Below are positions 1-4,911 of a DNA stretch of 7,165 bases, in pieces. The notes beneath the pieces are model-generated. The model made no database searches. It was not told the origin of the DNA and saw only the letters and a program-made list of their open reading frames with translations. The translations under genes were made by a program, and so were the position numbers. Numbering within the stretch: the stretch's first letter is position 1; every line of letters starts with the position of its first letter. Source of the stretch: Acidobacteriota bacterium (lineage in GTDB: Bacteria; Acidobacteriota; Blastocatellia; Pyrinomonadales; Pyrinomonadaceae); assembly GCA_013696385.1 (NCBI GenBank), contig JACCYR010000027.1:1-7165 (forward strand), read 5' to 3'.

Positions 1-115
1 TTGTCGCAGAACGCAAATCTAAACCGCTTGCGCCGAGTTTTTCGCCAAAACTGACAGGCGAATTTGGCAAAGCAGGTTTTCCGTTGCGTCTGATTTGAAC
101 TGTTGCTGTTTGCAT
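1..115 (-). CDS. Unrecognised protein, N-terminal fragment cut by window edge
   Basis: An open frame begins at the ATG complementary to 113-115 and stays open for 38 codons to the window edge. It starts MQTATVQIRRNGKPALPNSP and continues with a Gly/Ser-containing stretch. I do not recognise the family. There is no signal peptide or membrane segment in the visible part. The start has no Shine-Dalgarno sequence. Only 8 bp separate it from the transposase stop codon, because the insertion sequence landed directly in its 5' leader. Its native promoter, if it lay upstream, is now about 1.2 kb away, so expression probably depends on transcription running out of the IS. The coding call rests on codon character and an uninterrupted frame only, so it could be a chance open frame. 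Confidence 0.45.
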   Translation of the reverse strand, partial: MQTATVQIRRNGKPALPNSPVSFGEKLGASGLDLRSAT

Positions 116-123
116 AATTTAGT

Positions 124-148
124 CTAGTGCTTTGTAATGTTAGTTTTT
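124..148 (+). repeat. Left terminal inverted repeat of the IS630 element
   Basis: These 25 bases, beginning CTAGTGCTTTGTAATG, are the exact reverse complement of 1293-1317. The first three bases (CTA) are host C plus the duplicated TA. Those same three bases also form the TAG stop codon of the transposase on the minus strand. Confidence 0.92.
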
Positions 149-831
149 AGAATGACATTTTCGTAATGACGGTTTAGTTTTTCTCTCGCGTTTTCAATTG
201 TGAACTGCCATTTCATTTTGATTTCCAATTCGTTTCGTTCTTTGACAATTGATTCCAACTCTCGGCTCAAAGTTTCTATATCGGGAATTCGTCGCGCCAG
301 ACATTGACGCGAGAGTGCCGAGAGTTCCAACTCCGCCATATTGAGCCAACTGCCTTTTTTCGGCGTGTAATGAAACTCGAACCGCTTCATCAAGCCGTAG
401 GCTTGCGCCGCCGACAGGTTCTGGTAAAACGACGAAGCATTGTGCGTGTTCAAGTTATCCTGAACGAGGGCGATTACTTGCGCCGATGACCATTCGTTGA
501 TGACTTCCTGCTGAAAACGACAATAATCAGCCTTTGTCCGACGCGGATAAACTTTGACCAGTCGTTTTCCCGAAAGCGGCTCGAAGGCGACAAACACCGA
601 TGCCACGCCCTTGCGCTCATATTCGTAATCGAACTTCTTGATTGCGCCCGGTTTCATCTCCATTGGGGCGACTTTCTCGCCCAGCATCTGAAACGGCAGT
701 TCGTCTAAACAAATCACCGGTCGCTTTTCATTATACGGCAGATGATAAAGCGACACGACATCTTCCAAGCGCGCCAGATATTCGCCCGTTATTTCTCCGA
801 GACACCACATTTTCTTCAAATGCGGTTTCAA
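124..831 (-). CDS. IS630-family transposase, catalytic DDE part (OrfB)
   Basis: This frame carries the RNase H-like DDE domain that cuts and joins the IS ends. The presumed catalytic residues are D43 (ICLDELPF), D125 (LVQDNLNTH) and E167 (GSWLNMAELE), numbered from the TTG at 831. They correspond to D186, D268 and E310 of the frameshifted 378-residue product. The only start at the front is a TTG inside the conserved NELKPHLKKMW block, so this part is almost certainly made by -1 frameshifting from the upstream frame and not started independently. The last codons are ACA AAG CAC TAG. The stop uses the duplicated TA plus a host base, so the host insertion site completes the gene. Confidence 0.9.
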   Translation of the reverse strand: MKPHLKKMWCLGEITGEYLARLEDVVSLYHLPYNEKRPVICLDELPFQMLGEKVAPMEMKPGAIKKFDYEYERKGVASVFVAFEPLSGKRLVKVYPRRTKADYCRFQQEVINEWSSAQVIALVQDNLNTHNASSFYQNLSAAQAYGLMKRFEFHYTPKKGSWLNMAELELSALSRQCLARRIPDIETLSRELESIVKERNELEIKMKWQFTIENAREKLNRHYENVILKTNITKH

Positions 832-1259
832 CTCGTTTTTTTCAGTATGGCGCGAACGTGATTGTGCGAAACCGAATCGCAGAAGCCGAACTCGACCGCT
901 TTGTCCGCCAGCAGGCGAAGCGTCCAGCGAGCGTGTCCTTCGGGTGCTGTCGAACAGGCTAAAGCAGTAATGCGGGCGCAGGCTTCACCGGATATTCGGC
1001 GCGGTTTGCCCGAACGCGGCTTCTCCGCCAAAGCTGATTCAAGCCCTTCGGATTGGTAGCGGTGTTTGACGTTATAAACGGTCGTCGGAGAGCATCCTAA
1101 AAGAGAAGCGATTTGAGTTGCCGGCGTATTCCGCGCAAGCAAATCAAGAATTCGGGCGCGTGTCTGCTTGCGGTTGGAATCACTGCCGCCGCTGAATAAA
1201 GTTTTCAAAGAACGGCGTTCTTCGTTGGAAAGTTGAACAAATTCTGATTGTCGTGCCAT
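828..1259 (-). CDS. IS630-family transposase, N-terminal DNA-binding part (OrfA)
   Basis: This 143-residue frame holds the DNA-binding half of an IS630 transposase. Residues about 28-68 form a helix-turn-helix of the Tc1/IS630 paired-domain type (LARNTPATQIASLLGCSPTT, then VYNVKHRY). A basic linker with RSGKPRR lies at about 82-88. A second winged-helix-like segment covers about 90-140 (ending VSHNHVRAILKK). The frame stops after KKTS. In related single-frame transposases the sequence runs LKKNELKPHLKKMW, which is recovered here if the ribosome slips back one base on the A7 run at 836-842. The expected full product is then 378 residues. The start is the ATG at 1259, with no Shine-Dalgarno and a promoter placed so that the mRNA may begin at this ATG. 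Confidence 0.88.
   Translation of the reverse strand: MARQSEFVQLSNEERRSLKTLFSGGSDSNRKQTRARILDLLARNTPATQIASLLGCSPTTVYNVKHRYQSEGLESALAEKPRSGKPRRISGEACARITALACSTAPEGHARWTLRLLADKAVEFGFCDSVSHNHVRAILKKTS
836..843 (-). other. Predicted -1 frameshift site (G AAA AAA A) joining the transposase halves
   Basis: Read on the minus strand, the upstream frame is CTG AAA AAA ACG AGT TGA. The catalytic frame is GAA AAA AAC GAG TTG AAA CCG. A one-base backward slip on G AAA AAA gives LKKNELKPHLKKMW, the expected continuous family sequence with no residue lost. Slippage by RNA polymerase on A7 would do the same. A one-base deletion in an ancestral A8 run is the alternative. Confidence 0.7.
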
Positions 1260-1265
1260 TGTTAG

Positions 1266-1294
1266 ATAATATCAATGACCGCGATAAATTTCAA
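1266..1294 (-). promoter_or_regulatory. Predicted sigma70-type promoter of the transposase, leaderless geometry
   Basis: On the minus strand a TTGAAA box (1294-1289) and a TATTAT box (1271-1266) are separated by exactly 17 bp, each matching the consensus at five of six positions. Six bases separate the -10 box from the ATG, which puts the expected first transcribed base on the A of the transposase start codon. No ribosome binding site is present, consistent with a leaderless mRNA. This is pattern-based only. Confidence 0.6.
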
Positions 1295-1317
1295 AAACTA
1301 ACATTACAAAGCACTAG
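1293..1317 (-). repeat. Right terminal inverted repeat of the IS630 element
   Basis: This is an exact reverse complement of 124-148, ending ...GCACTAG, with TA at 1315-1316 as the duplicated target and G1317 as host. Its inner edge overlaps the -35 box of the predicted transposase promoter by two bases, so transposase binding to the repeat could repress its own transcription. Confidence 0.92.
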
Positions 1318-1747
1318 TTTGTTTTACAAACTTTAAATGTCTTTATTTTAAGCGGAAGAAATTAAGTTTATGAAAATGACGCGGCAAATTTCTTTTCGAC
1401 TTTTCGGCTCTCAACTTTTCAGAAATAACTGCTGTGGCGCAAATCTTAGCGGCATTTCTGCATAAAATTTTTGTTTCTTTTGAAATTTTTTCAGTCGTTT
1501 GGATATACAAAATTAATTGGCGGAAGTCCAATAAAGAGAAAAGTTTATAAGGTTGCTTCGGATGAAGTTAATTCCGAACAATTGTTAAACAGGTTTATCA
1601 CGGCTGGACAACTCTTGTCTTAAGATGATAGTATTCGAAAATTGTTTTTAAAGAAAGTCCTAACTGGGCTTTTGTTTTTATTAAGCCAATCAATACAAAC
1701 ACAACCGATTTCGGGAATGCAATAAAAAAATCTAATTAATTTTTATT
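1318..1747. other. AT-rich non-coding stretch between the IS and the 3D-domain gene
   Basis: No convincing gene is present in these 430 bases. At the IS edge is a small palindrome, GTTTGT-TTT-ACAAAC (1317-1331), which adjoined the leader of the left-edge gene before the IS inserted. A short hairpin, TTCGGA/TCCGAA, lies at 1556-1577. A terminator-like hairpin lies at 1654-1672 and an AT-rich palindrome at 1720-1748. A weak promoter-like pair, TGGACA (1605-1610) and TAGTAT (1629-1634) with 18-bp spacing, could drive the 3D-domain gene, but it sits too close to the terminator-like hairpin for both to be simple signals. I recognise no known riboswitch consensus. Confidence 0.5.
1654..1680 (+). 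terminator. Possible intrinsic terminator or attenuator upstream of the 3D-domain gene
   Basis: AAAGTCC (1654-1660) can pair with GGGCTTT (1666-1672) through one G-U pair around a 5-nt loop, followed by TGTTTTTA. On the minus strand the G-U pair becomes a C-A mismatch, so it would act on rightward transcription. The stem is short. It could end a transcript arriving from the left or attenuate the 3D-domain gene. Confidence 0.35.
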
Positions 1748-1748
1748 G
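1720..1748. repeat. AT-rich 9-bp palindrome upstream of the 3D-domain gene
   Basis: CAATAAAAA (1720-1728) and TTTTTATTG (1740-1748) form a perfect inverted repeat with an 11-nt centre, ending 39 bp before the ribosome site. It could be an operator or just AT-rich sequence. The right arm ends just at a possible GTG start (1748), which I do not favour. Confidence 0.35.
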
Positions 1749-1787
1749 TGTCGGAAAGGTTTGGCTGGCGAAAGGAAAACAAACCAC

Positions 1788-1793
1788 AAGGAG
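1788..1793 (+). promoter_or_regulatory. Strong ribosome binding site that fixes the 3D-domain gene start
   Basis: AAGGAG lies 8 bases before the ATG at 1802. It decides against the upstream in-frame GTG at 1748, which would put 18 charged residues ahead of the signal peptide. It is the only clear Shine-Dalgarno sequence in the window. Confidence 0.8.
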
Positions 1794-1801
1794 CATTTAT
1801 A

Positions 1802-2329
1802 ATGAAAAATCTAGCTAGAGGAAGCGTTTTCCTCGGCTTGTTAGTGTTGATTGCAATTTTATTTTACTTTCAACCCACAGCTGAAGCTAAAAACGCCTTC
1901 AATATAGCGATTGATTCGCAGACAAATTTACAACAAACTATTCAACAAACACAAAATAATCAAACACAAAATAATCAAACACAAACAATTCAACCGGAAA
2001 ACCAAGGCAGTTCAAACACTAACGGCGAAATGGCTGCGGAAACAAGAAGTTTCAGAGCCACCGCTTATTGTTTGAGAGGTAGAACGGCAAGTGGCGGAAA
2101 CGTCAGACGCGGAATTGTCGCCGCCGACCCGCGGATTTTGCCGCTCGGAACACGGATCGAAATAAGCGCGGGTTCATACAGCGGAACTTATACGGTTGCC
2201 GATACAGGCGGAGCAGTCAAAGGTCGCATTTTGGACATTTGGGTTCCAAGCTGCGCTGAAGCAAATCGCTTCGGACGCAGAAGTGTTAAGGTCGGCGTTT
2301 TGAGCAAGAGAAAAGGAAACAGAACCTAA
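1802..2329 (+). CDS. Secreted 3D-domain protein (double-psi beta-barrel, probable peptidoglycan-active)
   Basis: The 175-residue product begins with a basic MKNLARG and a hydrophobic segment (about 8-24). A probable signal peptidase cut lies after AEA at about residue 29. A low-complexity Gln/Asn/Thr linker follows (about 40-75), including a perfect QTQNN repeat at 49-58. The C-terminal 3D domain (about 85-168) shows the three aspartates that name it: D109 in AADPRILPLGT, D134 in VADTGG and D145 in ILDIWV. This fold is shared with MltA-type lytic transglycosylases and resuscitation or stationary-phase proteins, so a periplasmic or cell-surface role in peptidoglycan cleavage is likely. The exact reaction is inferred. 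There is no LysM or SH3 wall-binding domain, so the linker may act as the spacer from the membrane or wall. The gene stands alone and ends at a good terminator. Confidence 0.85.
   Translation: MKNLARGSVFLGLLVLIAILFYFQPTAEAKNAFNIAIDSQTNLQQTIQQTQNNQTQNNQTQTIQPENQGSSNTNGEMAAETRSFRATAYCLRGRTASGGNVRRGIVAADPRILPLGTRIEISAGSYSGTYTVADTGGAVKGRILDIWVPSCAEANRFGRRSVKVGVLSKRKGNRT
1946..1988 (+). repeat. 15-bp tandem repeat coding QTQNN in the 3D-domain protein linker
   Basis: The unit CAAACACAAAATAAT occurs at 1946-1960 and again identically at 1961-1975. A partial third copy follows (CAAACACAAACAA, 1976-1988). The period is five codons, so copy-number change alters linker length without shifting the frame. 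Confidence 0.85.
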
Positions 2330-2344
2330 TTTTTAACAATCTAA

Positions 2345-2520
2345 TTTATGGAAGTTACGCAGTTAAAACAAAATTGATTTTCGTCGGGTAAGAATTTTAC
2401 TGAAAAATAGTTAATGATTAATAGTGAACAGCGAATAGTTTTGCGAGCTAACATATTCATTGTTTTTCAGTTAAAAATCCTTAAAAACTTTAGTCTTTTA
2501 ATCCGACTGCGTAATCTCTA
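2345..2520. repeat. Long imperfect inverted repeat downstream of the 3D-domain gene
   Basis: Two nested pairs of matching arms face each other. TTACGCAGT (2356-2364) pairs with ACTGCGTAA (2506-2514). Inside them, TTTTACTGAAAAA (2395-2407) pairs with TTTTTCAGTTAAAA (2463-2476), allowing one bulge. The centre, about 2412-2460, is AT-rich with TTAATGATTAA. It could be a small non-autonomous element, a structured 3' UTR, or a decayed repeat. No gene is seen here. Confidence 0.45.
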
Positions 2521-2548
2521 ATTTAATAAACTTTTATATTTAATAAAC

Positions 2549-2582
2549 AACCGCTTCGCTTATCGAGGCGGTTTATTTTTTA
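2549..2582 (+). terminator. Intrinsic terminator after the 3D-domain gene
   Basis: AACCGCTTCG (2549-2558) pairs with CGAGGCGGTT (2564-2573) as a 10-bp stem with one G-U pair and loop CTTAT, followed by TATTTTTT. Orientation favours the rightward 3D-domain transcript. Read leftward, the stem has one C-A mismatch and a poorer T tract, but it could still help end the converging ABC exporter transcript, whose stop is only 58 bp away. Confidence 0.85.
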
Positions 2583-2639
2583 GCTTTAACTTTTTAACAA
2601 TACTGCGGACATTTTTGAACAGACAATTTTATGACAAAT

Positions 2640-4421
2640 TTAATCAGTTGCTTCCAACTCTTCTTCCAAAAGTTGTCGCTCGTAAAGATTGGCATATTCG
2701 CCGCCCAAGTTTATTAATTCTCCGTGCGTTCCACGTTCAATGATTTGTCCTGCGTCGAGAACACAAATTAAATCGGCATCACGAATGGTCGAAACGCGAT
2801 GCGAAACGATAAGCGTTGTTCTATCGGCGCGGATATCGCGCAAATTATGCAGAATTTTCTCTTCCGTGTAAGTGTCAACTGCCGACAGCGAATCGTCTAG
2901 AATTAAAATGCGCGGATCTCTCATCACGGCGCGGGCAATTGCCGTGCGTTGTTTTTGTCCACCCGACAACGTAATGCCGCGTTCACCGACGCGCTGTTCG
3001 TATTTATACGGAAAATCTCTGACATCATCGGCTAAACCGGCAACTTCCGCCGCTTTTTCGACCGATATATGTCCGTTGTTTGCAGTTCGTTGTTCGTTGT
3101 TTGCAGTTCGTAATTTATTTGCATCCACGCCAAACGCGATGTTTTCCGCTAGCGTATTACTAAAAAGAAAAGTTTCCTGCGGCACAAAACCGATTACCTT
3201 GCGAAGTTGTTCGAGCGGAAATACGCGAATCGGAATATCATCAATAAAAATCGTGTTTTCGGGTGCGTCGAGAAGACGCGGAATAAGTGTTACCAGCGTT
3301 GATTTTCCGCTTCCCGTTTTACCGACAAATGCGACCGTTTTACCTTGCTCGATCGTCAAATTTATGTTTTCTAAAACAGGCTTGTCGTTGTAAGCAAAAG
3401 TCAGATTGCGAAATTCGATTTTACCTTTGATTTTTGGCTGTTCTTTTGCATTGGGAGCATTTTTAATAGTCGGTTCGGTTTCCAGAATCGCGTTAAATCT
3501 TTTCAGCGAAGCCGTGCCGCGTTGATAAAGATTGACGACGTAACCAAGCGCAATCAGATACCAAATCATGCGCTGCAAGTAGAGAATAAACGCCGTAAAT
3601 TCGCCCGCCGTAATCTCGCCGCGAACTGCCATCGGCACGCCGACGGCGACGATAATCACAAAACCCAAACCAATAAAAAAGAAAAGGAGCGGACGCATCG
3701 CCGCGCCGAATTTGACGAGCGCAATGTTTCTTTTCGCGTATTCGCGGTTGAGTTGCTGAAATTTTTCGATTTCCGCATCTTCCTGCGCGTAAGCGCGAAT
3801 CACGCGCACACCCGAAAGATTTTCCTGCGCCCGCGCCGTGATGTCAGAGAAAAATTCCTGAATTTTTTCAAAGCGGACGTGAATTTGTGCGCCTAAAAAT
3901 TTCACTGTCAAAGAAACAAACGGCATCGGAATCAGCAGCAGCAAAGTGAGTTTGACGTTGATGTTGAGCATTATTGGCAAAACGATTGCCAGCGCAAAAA
4001 TTGCTTGGAATGAGTATAAAATCATCGGTCCGACCATTTGCCGAACCGCGCTTAAATCATTTGTTGCTCGCGCCATCAGGTCGCCGACGCGGTTGTTTTG
4101 AAAATACTCAAGCGGCTGGTCAACCAACGCGGCGTAAAAATCGCGGCGCATATCGTATTCGATATGGCGCGAAGCATTGATTAAAAGCCGTCGCTGCCAG
4201 AACAGAAAAACTCCGCTAACGAGATTTGCGCCCAAAATTATGAGCGGATAATAAACGACTTTGCTCCACGTAATATCGTGGCTTAAATCGTCAATCGCTC
4301 TGCCGACCAGATACGGAATCAGAAGCCCAAACGCCATCGAAAACAGAATAAAAATAATTCCTGCAACAACGTGCCATTTATAAGGCTTGAAATATCGCGC
4401 AAATTTTTTGAGTTCATCCAT
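2640..4421 (-). CDS. ABC exporter half-transporter with degenerate-type ATPase site (MdlA/YheI-like)
   Basis: This 593-residue protein is a full-length type IV half exporter: an N-terminal membrane domain (about 12-300, six hydrophobic helices) fused to an ATPase domain (about 335-580). ATPase motifs in order are Walker A GKTGSGKST (367-375), Q-loop Q415 in GFVPQET, signature LSGGQ (485-489), Walker B ILILDD (505-510), D-loop SLSAVD (511-516) and switch His H541. The residue after the Walker B Asp is Asp510 where active sites usually have Glu. That is the pattern of the degenerate subunit in heterodimers such as MdlA/MdlB, BmrC/BmrD or TM287/TM288, so a partner is expected, but none lies next to it here. 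The substrate cannot be read from sequence; drugs or lipids are typical. Residues 438-449 are a duplicated RTANN insert. The start ATG has no ribosome site, because its leader is filled by a tandem repeat shared with the upstream thioesterase end. Confidence 0.9.
   Translation of the reverse strand: MDELKKFARYFKPYKWHVVAGIIFILFSMAFGLLIPYLVGRAIDDLSHDITWSKVVYYPLIILGANLVSGVFLFWQRRLLINASRHIEYDMRRDFYAALVDQPLEYFQNNRVGDLMARATNDLSAVRQMVGPMILYSFQAIFALAIVLPIMLNINVKLTLLLLIPMPFVSLTVKFLGAQIHVRFEKIQEFFSDITARAQENLSGVRVIRAYAQEDAEIEKFQQLNREYAKRNIALVKFGAAMRPLLFFFIGLGFVIIVAVGVPMAVRGEITAGEFTAFILYLQRMIWYLIALGYVVNLYQRGTASLKRFNAILETEPTIKNAPNAKEQPKIKGKIEFRNLTFAYNDKPVLENINLTIEQGKTVAFVGKTGSGKSTLVTLIPRLLDAPENTIFIDDIPIRVFPLEQLRKVIGFVPQETFLFSNTLAENIAFGVDANKLRTANNEQRTANNGHISVEKAAEVAGLADDVRDFPYKYEQRVGERGITLSGGQKQRTAIARAVMRDPRILILDDSLSAVDTYTEEKILHNLRDIRADRTTLIVSHRVSTIRDADLICVLDAGQIIERGTHGELINLGGEYANLYERQLLEEELEATD
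3069..3111 (-). repeat. 21-bp in-frame tandem repeat inside the ABC ATPase domain
   Basis: Bases 3074-3090 and 3095-3111 are identical 17-mers, spaced at a period of 21 bp (seven codons). They encode RTANNEQ then RTANNGH (residues 438-451). They sit between the Q-loop and the signature motif, where the family has a variable helical region, so an insertion is tolerated. The bases (CGTTGTTTGCAGTTCGT) resemble intergenic short-period repeats more than protein-coding sequence. Confidence 0.85.
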
Positions 4422-4423
4422 AA

Positions 4424-4485
4424 AAGTCTAGGAAGTCTGGAAAGTCTAGGAAGTCTAGGAAGCAGTTTTCCGACTTCCTAGACTT
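4424..4485. repeat. AAGTCTAGG tandem array with an opposed copy, filling the thioesterase-ABC spacer
   Basis: AAGTCTAGG occurs at 4424-4432, 4442-4450 and 4451-4459, with a one-base-short variant AAGTCTGG at 4433-4440. An opposed copy, CTTCCTAGACTT, at 4474-4485 pairs perfectly with 4451-4462 (12 bp, 11-nt loop). It also pairs with 4440-4453 to give 14 bp when extended to 4487. The array covers nearly the whole 56-bp spacer, supplies the last two codons and stop of the thioesterase, and occupies the place where the ABC gene's ribosome site should be. CTAG, usually a scarce tetramer in bacteria, occurs four times in it. Confidence 0.88.
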
Positions 4486-4903
4486 TCATATAAGTTGATA
4501 AAGCCGTCGCAATCAATTTTCCTTCTGTGTTGACGACTTCCGCCGAAATCGTTAAAATTCGTTTTCCCGCCCGCACAATTCGCGCCGTACAAAGGATCTC
4601 GCCTTCGCTGACAGGGCGAAGATAATGCACCGTTAAGTCAATTGTCGTTGTCGGCACATCTTCCGCCACGCAAGTTTTGACAGCAAAAGCCATCGCCGTA
4701 TCAATCAAAGAAGCCGTCGCGCCGCCGTGCAAAATTCCGTAAGGCTGACGCAGTTCGTCGCGCATTTGCAGCTTTATTTTCGCTTGATTCGCGCTCAAAT
4801 CAATTAATTCAAAACCGAGTAGACGCGCATATGGCACGGTTTTTAGTGATTCAGCCGCCTTTTGTTTGTCCGCTTCAGTAATTTCTATTTTTTCGTCGCT
4901 CAT
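4478..4903 (-). CDS. PaaI-like hotdog-fold acyl-CoA thioesterase
   Basis: This 141-residue protein has the single-domain 4HBT hotdog fold. The signature helix region reads ILHGGATASLIDTAMAFA, with H59-G60-G61 and D68 at the positions used for catalysis in PaaI-type enzymes. The typical TIDLTVHYLRPV strand follows, then ILTISAEVVNTEGKLIATA. Such cytosolic proteins, usually tetramers, hydrolyse aryl- or acyl-CoA thioesters, but the substrate is not determined by these motifs. I chose the ATG at 4903. A TTG at 4915 in the same frame would add four residues and overlap the upstream stop (TTGA), and neither has a clear ribosome site. The gene lies 8 bp after the lipoprotein gene and 56 bp before the ABC exporter, in one direction, so co-transcription is likely. 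The final codons and stop lie in a tandem repeat. Confidence 0.88.
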   Translation of the reverse strand: MSDEKIEITEADKQKAAESLKTVPYARLLGFELIDLSANQAKIKLQMRDELRQPYGILHGGATASLIDTAMAFAVKTCVAEDVPTTTIDLTVHYLRPVSEGEILCTARIVRAGKRILTISAEVVNTEGKLIATALSTYMKV

Positions 4904-4911
4904 ATTTTTGT

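Larger units (their letters stand above)
125..1316 (-). mobile_element. Complete IS630-family insertion sequence
   Basis: The element is bounded by perfect 25-bp inverted repeats (124-148 and 1293-1317) and carries an IS630-type transposase. TA dinucleotides at 125-126 and 1315-1316 fit the TA target duplication typical of this family, so the element proper is 127-1314 (1188 bp). The outermost C124 and G1317 belong to the host. The original target was therefore CTAG, which explains why the inverted repeat appears to extend past the element. Both ends and the reading frames are free of visible decay, apart from the A7 frame change that is probably programmed. It looks intact and recent. Confidence 0.9.

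Noticed and set aside
1343..1531. Minus-strand open frame of 62 codons (TTG start) between the IS and the 3D-domain gene
   Set aside because: It has a TTG start, no ribosome site, AT-rich low-complexity composition with many Lys/Arg, and no recognisable motif. Most likely chance.
1605..1634. TGGACA-18-TAGTAT promoter-like pair before the 3D-domain gene
   Set aside because: The predicted start would fall about 13 bp before the terminator-like hairpin, which makes no simple sense. The -10 box matches only four of six, so it is not listed as its own feature.
1748..1801. GTG start that would extend the 3D-domain protein by 18 residues
   Set aside because: The strong AAGGAG 8 bases before ATG 1802 and the signal peptide beginning at that ATG both favour the shorter form.
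2872..3393. Long plus-strand open frame opposite the ABC exporter
   Set aside because: It lies fully antisense to a well-supported ATPase domain and its translation has no motif. It is a shadow of the real gene.
4424..4485. CRISPR-like array in the thioesterase-ABC spacer
   Set aside because: The units are about 9 bp with no spacers between them. This is a simple tandem repeat, not a CRISPR array.
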